Assembly (NCBI GenBank): GCA_947496235.1
Contig: CANMCE010000002.1
Coordinates: 474,397 to 538,396, forward strand
Origin: an uncultured Glaciecola sp.
GTDB taxonomy: Bacteria > Pseudomonadota > Gammaproteobacteria > Enterobacterales > Alteromonadaceae
Direction: 5' to 3'
Length of the DNA: 64,000 nucleotides
Shown: positions 56,695 through 64,000 of the stretch, piece after piece
Numbering within the stretch: the stretch's first letter is position 1
Layout of the letters: each line of letters begins with the position of its first letter
The notes under the pieces: generated by a model
Database searches by the model: none
The model's input: the letters and a program-made list of their open reading frames with translations, nothing else
Told to the model about the DNA's origin: nothing
Position numbers and translations under genes: made by a program

Positions 56695-58062
56695 ATGAAT
56701 AGCACTAAACTCACATCACAAGAGCTTCGATCTGGCTTTAGCTTGGCGGCTGTTTATGTGTTCAGAATGTTAGGGTTATTCATGGTAATTCCAGTGATTG
56801 CCGTTGCGGCTGTGGAATATCCTGATTATTCTCCTCTGTGGGTAGGTTTAGCTATAGGTGGTTACGGACTTACCCAGGCAATATTGCAAATCCCCATGGG
56901 TATTCTTTCCGATAGATGGGGTCGTAAACCTGTTATTTTTATCGGACTCACCTTTTTTGCTATAGGTAGTTTAATTGCCGGTTTGGCCGAGAACATGACA
57001 ATGCTTACCCTTGGTCGAATTCTTCAAGGAGCTGGTGCTATAGCCGGAGCCGTTATGGCCTTAGCCGCCGATGTTACGCGGGAGTCTCAACGCACTAAAA
57101 TAATGGCCATCATTGGCGTTTCAATTGGATTTTCCTTTTACATTGCTCTATTGGTTGGCCCTATAATCGCTAGTGGTTTTGGGCTGTCAGGGATTTTCTT
57201 TTTGACCGCTGCTTTAGCCTTACTTTGTTTTCCGTTGGTAAAATTTGGTGTACCAAACGCACAAAATAATCATGCGTCAGGTGATTCTTTGCCTAGAGCA
57301 AATTTGTTAAAACCTCTTCTTAAAAACAAATATCTATGGCGTCTGAATTTTCTAGTCTTAGTGCTACATCTATTAATTACCAGCTTCTTTGTGCAAGTGC
57401 CGGTTATTTTAGAAGCTACAGGAATTGAATTAGCTGATCATTACCAGGTTTACGGCATTATTCTGGTAGTGTCAGTTATATTGTTAGTGGGTTTCATCCG
57501 CATGAGCGATAAATTCCCAGTCGGCAATATGTTCAACTTGGCCATTTTATTCATGGCAGTAGGATTCGTATTACTTACTCAAGTACCGAGTTATTATTTA
57601 GTGCTTGCCGCAGGTATTAGCTTTTTTGTTGGATTTAACTTTTTAGAAGCCAAGATGCCCGCGATGGTTTCGTCTATTGCCCCTGCCGGTCAAAAGGGTA
57701 GTGCCATGGGGATCTACGCCAGTTATCAGTTTTTTGGCGCATTCTTAGGCGGCATTCTTTCAGGGTTGGTAAATACTTACTACGAACCTAAAGTTAGCCT
57801 TATCGCTTGTTTAGTACTTATTTTTGCAGCTAGTTTAGTATCTAGAGGTCTAGCGAAAGTCGAAAAAGTCAAACGGATAACGCTAGCGCAAGTTGGTGAA
57901 TACAACGAATATAATATTCAACAGCAATTGGACATTTTAATGGCACTTGATGGTGTTAAAGACATTACTACTGATACGGATGCTAACGTCTTTTATTTGA
58001 AGGTAGATGCCAAGCAGTTCGATGTGAAAGCTGCAAAATCGGCGATTGAACACTTAGGATAA
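56695..58062 (+). CDS. MFS transporter, YajR-like
   Basis: A 455-residue major-facilitator transporter of 12 helices. Motif A reads GILSDRWGRKPVIFIGL near residue 72, and RILQGAGAIAGAVMALAADV near 110. The last ~70 residues (EYNEYNIQQQLDILMALDGV, then KDITTDTDANVFYLKVD) form a ferredoxin-like YAM domain as in E. coli YajR. Divergent from uvrA, a common arrangement in gammaproteobacteria, where ssb often follows; here an ECF sigma gene follows instead. Substrate unknown. Confidence 0.9.
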   Translation: MNSTKLTSQELRSGFSLAAVYVFRMLGLFMVIPVIAVAAVEYPDYSPLWVGLAIGGYGLTQAILQIPMGILSDRWGRKPVIFIGLTFFAIGSLIAGLAENMTMLTLGRILQGAGAIAGAVMALAADVTRESQRTKIMAIIGVSIGFSFYIALLVGPIIASGFGLSGIFFLTAALALLCFPLVKFGVPNAQNNHASGDSLPRANLLKPLLKNKYLWRLNFLVLVLHLLITSFFVQVPVILEATGIELADHYQVYGIILVVSVILLVGFIRMSDKFPVGNMFNLAILFMAVGFVLLTQVPSYYLVLAAGISFFVGFNFLEAKMPAMVSSIAPAGQKGSAMGIYASYQFFGAFLGGILSGLVNTYYEPKVSLIACLVLIFAASLVSRGLAKVEKVKRITLAQVGEYNEYNIQQQLDILMALDGVKDITTDTDANVFYLKVDAKQFDVKAAKSAIEHLG

Positions 58063-58137
58063 TTCTAAAATCTAAATTTCTGCGCGATCTCTATTTGCTA
58101 AAAAAACTCAACAGCTAGAATAGATTATTCTCAAAAA

Positions 58138-58225
58138 TATGCATTTTTTTGCATAGAAATACAAAAAACCACGATAAATTTTCAAATTACCACGCTTTTA
58201 ACCACGTTTGTGACCACATTGCCAC
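58138..58225. promoter_or_regulatory. Candidate regulatory cluster upstream of the second ECF sigma gene
   Basis: An inverted repeat TATGCA-TTTTTT-TGCATA (58138-58155) is followed by ACCAC motifs starting at 58168, 58189, 58201 and 58213, with a last GCCAC at 58221. The 21- and 12-bp spacings place several on similar helix faces. This is 40-130 bp ahead of the sigma gene and may bind a regulator. Confidence 0.4.
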
Positions 58226-58266
58226 TTTAATCTCTCCATATCGTCAACGGATATGAAGGGATTACC

Positions 58267-58848
58267 ATGAAAGCTCGAAAGATTAATGAGGATGAGATTG
58301 CCGCAATTTTGGTCAGATGTCAAAAAAACGAAAAAGCTGCACTGACCAGTTTATACATCAAGGTGTCTTCCTTGTTGCATCATTTTGCCATGGGAATAGT
58401 GCATAACGATGCGCTCAGTTGCGAAATCATTCAGGATAGTTTCATTCAAATTTGGGAAAACGTCGACAGCTTTGATGTTAAACGTGGAACGCCACTTTCA
58501 TGGATGCGCACTATAGTTCGCAACAAAGCAATCGATAAGCTTCGAGCTGAAAACAAACACTTACGCTGGCGTTTTGCCGATGGCGAAGAGCATATTGATG
58601 AAATTCAAAGTGATTTAGACACCCAGCCAGATGAGGCCTTGGTTAGAATTCAACTACATCATTTTTTTGCTACTCAATTTGAGCGTTTACCAAAGGATCA
58701 AAGCATCAGCTTACGCTTAGCCTATCTGCATGGATATTCCAGAAATGAACTTGCCGATATGCTTAACACTAACGTTAATACGGTAAAGTCTTGGCTCAGA
58801 CGCGGCGCAAATTCGATTCGAAATCAAGACTGTGAAGTCTTTGAATAA
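58267..58848 (+). CDS. RNA polymerase sigma factor, ECF subfamily
   Basis: A 193-residue ECF sigma factor. Region 2 includes CEIIQDSFIQIWENVDSFDV and SWMRTIVRNKAIDKLRAENK (residues ~55-100); region 4 includes LRLAYLHGYSRNELADMLNT followed by NVNTVKSWLRRGANSIR. ATG 58267 follows GAAGGG by 5-6 bases. The next gene, 92 bp on, is a LysM/TPR lipoprotein; no anti-sigma factor is adjacent, which is atypical for the group and leaves its control unclear. Confidence 0.92.
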   Translation: MKARKINEDEIAAILVRCQKNEKAALTSLYIKVSSLLHHFAMGIVHNDALSCEIIQDSFIQIWENVDSFDVKRGTPLSWMRTIVRNKAIDKLRAENKHLRWRFADGEEHIDEIQSDLDTQPDEALVRIQLHHFFATQFERLPKDQSISLRLAYLHGYSRNELADMLNTNVNTVKSWLRRGANSIRNQDCEVFE

Positions 58849-58940
58849 GCGATTAAAAATTATGAGGTTAGTGCAACTTTTTAACTAAGGTTGTCGTTTA
58901 GTTAAATATCGAAGATTTGACGATATAAGAGTATAAAACC

Positions 58941-60104
58941 ATGGGTAATCATAAGTTGAAAATTAAGTCGATACTAGTTGTGTTATGTATGTTGGGGCTT
59001 TCTGCTTGTGGCATGACTCAAAAAACGTCGACAAAGGATGCGGTAGCTAACAATAAACCCATTGAGCATGCACCAGTAACCAAAGTACCACTGCCTATTG
59101 CAGAAGCTAACTTAACACCAAAGCAACGGATGTCAAAAGCCGTTCGCAGTTTGGAAAACGGAGAATCAGAAGTTGCTGAAGTTGAGTTGATTGAATATCA
59201 AAAGTCACAACCTAATAGCCACCGTGCTGCTAATCTCTTGCGTCAGATAAGAACACCGTCAAGGGACTATTACCCATCAGATTATTTCACCCTTGAATTA
59301 AAATCGGGTCAAAGTTTATCAACCTTGGCGAAAAAATACTTAGGCACACCATGGGATTTTTATGCATTGGCAAAATACAATCAAATTTCCAATCCTAGTA
59401 AAATACATATAGGTGCAGAAGTAAAAATTCCCCTTACACAGTTGGCAAAGCAGGTTAGAAACCAAGAAATAAAGCCTACGCCCGTTGCGAAAAAAGAAAC
59501 CTTAAAAGTTGACAGTGCGCCAACAAAAAAAGAAGTGGAAGCGGAAGATGTAGCACCTGCGCCAGTGCAATCTGAAGTGGATGAATATGTACAATTGTCA
59601 GGATTAGAATTATTGCAACAGGCTATTTCACTGAATACTTCAGGCGACTATGTTGAGGCGAGTTTTGTATTCGATGAATTAAACGAAAGAACCGGTTTGC
59701 CGAGCGAAATGCAGAAACAAATCCGCCAAGCCTTAATAGTCAATTTGCAAGCACGCTCAGAGAGCTTGATTGAAACTGCGCCACAAAATGCTGCTGAGTT
59801 GCTTACCCAAATGGGCGACCTTTATCTAACAGACAGTGATGAAATCAAAGCTTTTGAAGCTTTTAAGTCAGCTAAAGAAGTAGATCCAACTAACTCAAAC
59901 GCGGCGAAAAGCTTTGAGCAATTACGCGAACAAATTAGTGAACATTATCACCGTGAAGCTTCTATCGCGTTTAGACAACAAGCCCTTGATGAAGCCATTG
60001 AAAAATGGGATCTAGTACTTTATGTCAATCCCCAGCATTCAAACGCACTAGCATATCGTACCCAAGCTGTGGAGTTAAAAAAACGATTAGAAGCCATTAA
60101 ATAG
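58941..60104 (+). CDS. LysM- and TPR-containing lipoprotein
   Basis: A 387-residue lipoprotein (LGLSAC, Cys23). A LysM domain, residues ~112-163 (LKSGQSLSTLAKKYLGTPWD and IHIGAEVKIPL), should bind peptidoglycan. A Lys/Pro/Ala-rich linker (~165-212) leads to helical TPR-type repeats (~215-385). It is probably an envelope scaffold. It may be co-regulated with the upstream ECF sigma factor. It converges with the esterase gene, with 1 bp between stops. Confidence 0.85.
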   Translation: MGNHKLKIKSILVVLCMLGLSACGMTQKTSTKDAVANNKPIEHAPVTKVPLPIAEANLTPKQRMSKAVRSLENGESEVAEVELIEYQKSQPNSHRAANLLRQIRTPSRDYYPSDYFTLELKSGQSLSTLAKKYLGTPWDFYALAKYNQISNPSKIHIGAEVKIPLTQLAKQVRNQEIKPTPVAKKETLKVDSAPTKKEVEAEDVAPAPVQSEVDEYVQLSGLELLQQAISLNTSGDYVEASFVFDELNERTGLPSEMQKQIRQALIVNLQARSESLIETAPQNAAELLTQMGDLYLTDSDEIKAFEAFKSAKEVDPTNSNAAKSFEQLREQISEHYHREASIAFRQQALDEAIEKWDLVLYVNPQHSNALAYRTQAVELKKRLEAIK

Positions 60105-60105
60105 A

Positions 60106-61152
60106 CTACCATTCTAAGTCTTGTTGCAACACCTTAACTAAGTTTTTCGCCATACGTTTATTGGTAATGATATTTGGATGCCAATGACAGCCATAACCAT
60201 CTTGAGGTTCGATTTTTCCTAAATCGATAACCTTGAGATTGTTGAATCTCACTTTTTCTAACTCTTGTTTATGGTGTTGGCGTACATCTGCAACAAGCAT
60301 GGGGCTAACTATTAGATATATAGGCTGTTCAGGATAAGTTGAACGGACTTCTTCTACTAAAGCCGTTACCCCATCTCTATATTCTTCGGTCACACTGCCA
60401 GTCCAATAATCGTTAGTGCCGATTAAAATGGTGATTACATCTGGACGGTAGTCATCTCCGTTCCAATGCGCTGTAGCATCGTCTGCAAGCGTGCGCTTGT
60501 AACGCTCAAGAATAGTAGGACTGTTAGGCGTTTCTTCACCATAGGAACGCCAAGCGCCTATGCCAGACCATGCTATCGCGTGTAAATCTGCGTTAAATTT
60601 TTCAGCGGCAAGGGCAACATAAGTTAATAATTGATTGCTAGTTTCTTTGCTATAGCCGCAAGCATTGTCTGGCCCTTCTATGCCGTAGCCTGCTGTAATA
60701 GAATCGCCAATCGCTAATATTTTACGCGCAGGCGCTGGTGGAGTTTCAAGTAACTTACCGTCTACACTAGGCTCAGGTTGAACAGAGGAAACTGCGGTAA
60801 AAGATTCAGTTACTCGGGTGACTCTGATTTCATGCTCACCTAAAGGCAAATTGCTCGCTAAGGTGTATGACTTAAAGGGGCCCTCAACCCATAAATCTGA
60901 TTCTTTATCATCAACTTTAACTATAAATCTTAGGCGCTCAGTAGCTGCTAATGGAATAGATGCCTTTGTACCGTAAAAGCGAAACTCAAAAGCAGATCCA
61001 GGCCAAGTAAAAGCCAGAGCGTTATTTTCTACTGGTTGGAAACGACCAATCAATCTTATAGCTTGATCACTGGATTTTGGGATAGACGCTTGAACGATTC
61101 CTGAGCTTGAAAGCATGCAGATAAAAAGAAGAAGAACTTTGATGTAATTCAT
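60106..61152 (-). CDS. Exported SGNH-hydrolase carbohydrate esterase (CE2-like)
   Basis: A 348-residue secreted esterase. Signal peptide 1-22; an N-terminal beta-sandwich (~30-140) as in CE2 acetyl-xylan esterases; then an SGNH domain with ILAIGDSITAGYGIEG (Ser near 150), a Gly in WSGIGAWRSYG, IGTNDYW (Asn) and GCHWHPN (His) near 325. It probably deacetylates polysaccharides, complementing the esterase at 322-1212. The substrate is an inference. Confidence 0.88.
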   Translation of the reverse strand: MNYIKVLLLFICMLSSSGIVQASIPKSSDQAIRLIGRFQPVENNALAFTWPGSAFEFRFYGTKASIPLAATERLRFIVKVDDKESDLWVEGPFKSYTLASNLPLGEHEIRVTRVTESFTAVSSVQPEPSVDGKLLETPPAPARKILAIGDSITAGYGIEGPDNACGYSKETSNQLLTYVALAAEKFNADLHAIAWSGIGAWRSYGEETPNSPTILERYKRTLADDATAHWNGDDYRPDVITILIGTNDYWTGSVTEEYRDGVTALVEEVRSTYPEQPIYLIVSPMLVADVRQHHKQELEKVRFNNLKVIDLGKIEPQDGYGCHWHPNIITNKRMAKNLVKVLQQDLEW

Positions 61153-61714
61153 GGCAGTAAAAACTTATTTAGGGTGGAGGCTAATGTTAACAGCATTGTT
61201 ATTACAAGCAATTCGGATGCTAAAAACAAAACCTTATTTATTAAAAAACGCTATTTGTCTTCTAGGAGAAGGAGCAGCCAGTCAGGCTTATGACTTTGGA
61301 TTTCTGCGATGTGCCATAAGCTGCCGTTCAAATATTTGTAAATTAACGTTACATTCTTACGTTTTGCGGAAGTAAGCATGGAAGAATCGCTATTGAACTA
61401 GCTACGAAGAATCGTCATCGTGGCGCAGGCCACGACCCCCTTGGAACATAATGAAATTAATTAAAACCAACACAAAAACAAGCAAGTAGATGCCTTTAGC
61501 CAAAAGTACAACTTACAAAAGCTTGTGTACTTTGAACAGTTTCTCCTATAGCCAGGAAAATGACCCATTCGCTTGTTTTGCTGCTTCATCATTTTAAGCA
61601 ATGACGGAAAAGTCATTCAGTAGCAACACCTTACAAACTATGATAAAACTGGTACAAACAGATAAACGACCCAAGGCTTGGTAGAAAAACGACCCATTGG
61701 GTCACTATTAAATT
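61153..61714. other. ~560-bp stretch without a convincing gene
   Basis: Only a 74-codon frame without ribosome site or coding character exists here (61151-61375). The stretch contains one stem-ATGACG element (61413-61434) and, near its end, an inverted repeat GACCCAA/TTGGGTC (about 61668-61698) just ahead of the first GTTATG box. It could be a non-coding or decayed integron cassette. Confidence 0.5.
61413..61434 (-). repeat. Stem-ATGACG repeat element (reverse orientation)
   Basis: On the minus strand: stem CGTGGC-CTGC-GCCACG immediately followed by ATGACG. Fourth copy of the family in this window, again with a different stem sequence. Confidence 0.6.
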
Positions 61715-61739
61715 GTTATGTTTTCAGGGATAGATCTGA

Positions 61740-62024
61740 GTGATTAATTTAAAGTGGGTGGTGATATCAATCATTGTCCCATTATTAATAGTAGTATTGG
61801 GAGTTCAGAGCTCTTATTGGTTTTCTGTTAGAAGTTCATTGAGAGATCTAGAATTCCTTTACATCTTTGCCGCTGTTATTGCTGGTATTCTGTGTTTCAA
61901 CAAATTAATCATTGAGCCCAAATCCAAGAAGGTATTTTTTTGGCTCCTGTACTTAATACTAATGTCCCAAATCGTATTTTGGGGTAGTCTATTAACAGCT
62001 TGCGCTAATGGTGACTGCCTCTAA
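61740..62024 (+). CDS. Small membrane protein, cassette 1
   Basis: A 94-residue hydrophobic protein with about three membrane helices (~5-22, 38-52, 66-85), starting at GTG 61740 with AGGGA about 9 bases upstream. C-terminal Cys pair in TACANGDCL. No recognised domain. The GTT-box GTTATGT (61715-61721) lies 19 bp before the start, which fits a cassette gene. Confidence 0.55.
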   Translation: MINLKWVVISIIVPLLIVVLGVQSSYWFSVRSSLRDLEFLYIFAAVIAGILCFNKLIIEPKSKKVFFWLLYLILMSQIVFWGSLLTACANGDCL

Positions 62025-62029
62025 GAAAT

Positions 62030-62097
62030 CCATACAAGTTAAAGCCGCGGAAAACCACTCGCTGCGCTCCCGTTTTCCGCTGTTCAAAGTGTTGAGC
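62030..62097 (+). other. attC-like recombination site 1
   Basis: 68 bp from CCATACAAG (R''-like, one base short of CATAACAAG) to GTTGAGC (fits GTTRRRY). The arms GCGGAAAAC (62047-62055) and GTTTTCCGC (62072-62080) form a 9-bp stem with a Cys/Gly-codon-free loop CACTCGCTGCGCTCCC of the CGCT-GCGCTC type common in attC sites. Confidence 0.5.
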
Positions 62098-62143
62098 CTA
62101 TTTTTGAGTCAGAAGGATTTATTGTAATAAGGGAATATTTACA

Positions 62144-62779
62144 TTGATAAAGTCAAAAACGTTTTTGTTAACAATCATCGCGTTACTGTCAAGTTTGTTG
62201 GTTTGGCAAACGTTCAAACACACCCAGATTAAACGGGATATTTCGAAAATACAGGAGGCGAATCATGATTCTTTGATTAGTCAGGGAGCTGTTGACAAAG
62301 CCAAAGTCAACTCGACTGACTCAATTGTGATTGCAGAGTTGAGTGCTTCTAACGATGCTGATTTGCAACCTAAACAAATTTGGGGTGATTCAGTTAAAAA
62401 AATCGAAAATAGTAGTGATGCATTAAATGTTTTAGAGATGACGCAACCCGATGACTCTGTTTATGATAAACCACCTATCTACGATGATGAGTGGGAGTAT
62501 TCTACCGAGACTACTATTAGTGATCTTTTTTACACTCATGAATACTTGAGCGACCTCATATTAGAGTCAATAGAATGCAAATCATCGGTTTGTGAATTAA
62601 AGATTAACAAAAACTCGGAAGATACTACAAAGACGTCATCACTTACTGATTTGCATCAGATTTCATTAGTACAAATGGCACTTAATGATAAGGGTATCGA
62701 AATAGCTCATAATAAGCCTCTTGAGCTACAAAGAGTCGGCGGCTCGTTGGTTTTTAAGTTGCATGACCCTAAATTGTAG
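62144..62779 (+). CDS. Hypothetical single-pass protein, cassette 2
   Basis: A 211-residue protein, TTG start at 62144 with AGGGA about 9 bases upstream. An N-terminal membrane helix (~6-22) is followed by an acidic, Ser/Asp-rich extracytoplasmic region containing two cysteines (IECKSSVCELKI) that may form a disulfide. I recognise no family. Confidence 0.55.
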   Translation: MIKSKTFLLTIIALLSSLLVWQTFKHTQIKRDISKIQEANHDSLISQGAVDKAKVNSTDSIVIAELSASNDADLQPKQIWGDSVKKIENSSDALNVLEMTQPDDSVYDKPPIYDDEWEYSTETTISDLFYTHEYLSDLILESIECKSSVCELKINKNSEDTTKTSSLTDLHQISLVQMALNDKGIEIAHNKPLELQRVGGSLVFKLHDPKL

Positions 62780-62782
62780 GTA

Positions 62783-62885
62783 GGCCTAACAAGATGTTGA
62801 ATAGAGATTATCAGCTGATGTCATGTCACTTGCATTAGCAACCGTCACGCCATAATCTGATAATTCGCTAACTAAGCGTTATGGC
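62783..62885 (+). other. attC-like recombination site 2
   Basis: About 103 bp from GGCCTAACAAG (R'', 62783) to AAGCGTTATGGC (R', GTT at 62878). Inner arms ATTATCAG (62807-62814) and CTGATAAT (62857-62864) are perfect complements. R'' and R' pair as GGCCTAAC with GTTATGGCC, allowing one extra base. Confidence 0.65.
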
Positions 62886-62904
62886 CCAATATGGAAAGTT
62901 CAGA

Positions 62905-63387
62905 ATGAAATTTATAATGATATTGTTATCCGTTTTATCTCTTTCTTTGCAAGCTGAAGAACTTACGGAGCGAGAGAAATTATCTATCAATAAGTATTTG
63001 GCAGAGCGAGCATCTACATTAGAGGCAGTTGAATATGCTGGTGGTAGGGAGTTTTTGTCAGGATCGCTTTCAAAGAAGAATGAAAAAATACTAGCTATGT
63101 TGTATACCCTAGAAGGGTTTAAAAAGGGAAATAACTACTATTTTTTCTTGGTAGTATTTAGTCGTACTGAAAGTGGGCTAGCTTTTTTATCTGATAGTCT
63201 GGTTGGTGGAAAAGGTTCACGTACATTGTCATTTAAGTCAATGGGCAACTCACTAATCGAATTTACGTCAAAATTTTCGCTTCCTGGCGACCCTCAATGC
63301 TGCCCTACTGGTGAGGGGACTGCAATATTTTATGTTAACTCAAGGGGAAAGTTGAGGGAGCTAAATGTATCGCCAAAAATGCCATAA
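62905..63387 (+). CDS. Hypothetical exported protein, cassette 3
   Basis: A 160-residue protein beginning MKFIMILLSVLSLSLQAEEL, a signal peptide with cleavage near LQA-EE. ATG 62905 has GGAAAG about 8 bases upstream and is preferred to ATG 62881, which is part of the recombination box. The body has FSRTESGLAFLSDSLVGGKG and a CC pair near DPQCCPTGEG. No recognised domain. Its stop codon lies within the R'' box of the next site. Confidence 0.6.
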   Translation: MKFIMILLSVLSLSLQAEELTEREKLSINKYLAERASTLEAVEYAGGREFLSGSLSKKNEKILAMLYTLEGFKKGNNYYFFLVVFSRTESGLAFLSDSLVGGKGSRTLSFKSMGNSLIEFTSKFSLPGDPQCCPTGEGTAIFYVNSRGKLRELNVSPKMP

Positions 63388-63457
63388 CAAGTGTTTTATG
63401 TTCGCAAGCAAAGCTTGCTGGATTCACTGCGTTCACCACACAAACAAGCTTTATGTT
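63382..63457 (+). other. attC-like recombination site 3
   Basis: About 76 bp from CCATAACAAG (R'') to AAGCTTTATGTT (R', with T where the conserved G of GTT is expected, so possibly inactive). Arms AAAGCTTG (63410-63417) and CAAGCTTT (63445-63452) pair. The R'' box is exactly complementary to the box that opens cassette 3. Confidence 0.5.
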
Positions 63458-63468
63458 TCAAGAGAGAC

Positions 63469-63696
63469 ATGAAGAGAGTAACTATATACATCGACCACGT
63501 AGACGATGATACCGATTTCGTTTTCATGCACGAGTGGCTTGAAAAATGGAAGGGTTCAGTGCGTATAGAGGATTACTCTACTGGAGGCTGGGAGCATACA
63601 TGGGATTTAGAAGGTCCCGAAGAAGCAATAGCGGAGATTCCTAAAGATTGGCACTGTGCTAGTAAGTGGGCCACTCCAGAAATCTTCAGGAAATAA
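63469..63696 (+). CDS. Small acidic hypothetical protein, cassette 4
   Basis: A 75-residue soluble protein (MKRVTIYIDHVDDDTDFVFM...) rich in Asp, Glu and Trp. ATG 63469 with AGAGAG upstream is preferred to 63391, which lies in the recombination site. The compact beta-alpha pattern and many Trp residues suggest a folded small domain, but I recognise no family. Confidence 0.55.
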   Translation: MKRVTIYIDHVDDDTDFVFMHEWLEKWKGSVRIEDYSTGGWEHTWDLEGPEEAIAEIPKDWHCASKWATPEIFRK

Positions 63697-63712
63697 GTAA
63701 TGCGCAAACACC

Positions 63713-63785
63713 AAAACATAATCGGGTAGCCAAGGGTCTCTAACCCTCAGCCCCCACAACACCCTGCATGAGGCTTCTCCATTAT
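63713..63785 (-). mobile_element. Possible 3' fragment of a group IIC-attC intron
   Basis: After an AACATAAT box (63715-63722), complementary to the box that opens cassette 4, the minus strand reads AGCCTCATGCAGGGTGTTGT, then GGGGGCTGAGGGTTAGAGAC and CCTTGGCTACCCGAT. This resembles the last two domains of group IIC introns (GCATGCAGGGTGGTGTGGGG pattern), which insert in attC sites antisense to the cassette gene. The likeness stops near 63785, so it would be a fragment. Confidence 0.35.
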
Positions 63786-64000
63786 CGATTGCCTGTTTGT
63801 GCCCGATATTTAGGAGTTAATTGTCCGCTTAGCAACGAGGCGTTCAATAACCATCATAAAAACCTTTCTCTCAGTTTAATGAAAATCTATTTTTAAAAAG
63901 CTCTAACCTGAACCTAAGCTCCTTGTAGTGGCATAGTTAGTTTGGCCACCTAACAAGAGATGGTATGCTGTTTAGCATATCAGGATTAGGTGACAAAAAT
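63786..64000. other. Non-coding end of window with a stem-loop at 63947-63992
   Basis: No gene is visible in the last 215 bp. A nested inverted repeat, CACCTAA (63947-63953) with TTAGGTG (63986-63992) around TATGCT-GTTT-AGCATA (63964-63979), resembles a short attC-like or terminator-like structure; CCTAACAAG again occurs at 63949. Confidence 0.4.

Larger units (their letters stand above)
61715..63722 (+). mobile_element. Integron-type gene-cassette array without integrase (CALIN-like)
   Basis: Four small same-strand genes of unknown function, each starting about 18-50 bp after a GTT-box and each followed by an attC-like imperfect palindrome. Cassette 3 starts with (G)TTATGGC (62878) and its closing R'' box reads GCCATAAC (63382), the exact complement, as required if the cassette once circularised. 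Cassettes 1, 2 and 4 fit with one or two mismatches. No tyrosine integrase, attI or Pc promoter is in the window, so the array is either the distal part of a chromosomal integron or an orphan cluster. Confidence 0.6.

Noticed and set aside
61151..61375. 74-codon plus-strand frame after the CE2 esterase
   Set aside because: No ribosome site, biased composition unlike neighbours, begins over the esterase start codon, and no recognisable family.

Overview
The window is a chromosomal stretch of a marine gammaproteobacterium, most likely an Alteromonadaceae member of the Glaciecola/Paraglaciecola/Aliiglaciecola group. This is inferred from the moderately low G+C, the dense short-spaced operons, the conserved lptM-lysA-dapF-yigA-xerC-yigB block, a PEP-CTERM-like surface protein, and several chemotaxis and environmental sensing genes. 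No tRNA, rRNA or CRISPR array was recognised.

Layout. 1-7.7 kb: the end of a chemotaxis receptor, an esterase, a PEP-CTERM-like protein, an ECF sigma factor divergent from a Ser/Thr kinase, a lipoprotein, a gluzincin metallopeptidase, and a short remnant of a patatin phospholipase. 7.7-11.7 kb: a three-gene proton-translocating transhydrogenase operon and thiopurine methyltransferase, separated by a perfect 30-bp palindrome. 12.3-16.8 kb: a compact five-gene operon (thermostable-hemolysin-family acyltransferase, AMP ligase, haem-oxygenase-like diiron protein, SDR, TPR protein) closed by a strong terminator; its product is unknown to me and it is one of the two best candidates for new biology. 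16.9-23 kb: cysE, the rutABCDEF pyrimidine-degradation operon with a RutR-type operator, and a PhzF protein. 23.2-30 kb: small envelope proteins, yghU, yigZ, an S9 peptidase, thpR, and an aspartic protease.

30-38.4 kb: the xerC/dapF/lysA/lptM block, a SYLF lipoprotein, and a complete dTDP-L-rhamnose operon. 38.4-45.9 kb: a glycosyltransferase, PAP2 phosphatase, rraA, S1/P1 nuclease, ubiX, mpl, fbp, ppa. 46-52 kb: a chemotaxis receptor and a 1398-residue multi-Cache membrane protein with a degenerate NTPase-like C-terminus. 52-61 kb: arfB, a 2OG-Fe(II) oxygenase, a thioesterase, uvrA, a YajR-like MFS transporter, a second ECF sigma factor, a LysM/TPR lipoprotein, and a CE2-type esterase.

61.7-63.8 kb: a run of small same-strand genes of unknown function separated by attC-like recombination sites. 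In the best case the R'' box that ends a cassette is the exact complement of the R' box that begins the same cassette, which is the signature of integron gene cassettes. The last site is followed by what looks like the 3' end of a group IIC-attC intron. No integrase is in the window.

A repeat family made of a stem of variable sequence followed by an invariant ATGACG occurs at four places, twice expanded into tandem arrays with 21- and 22-bp periods.
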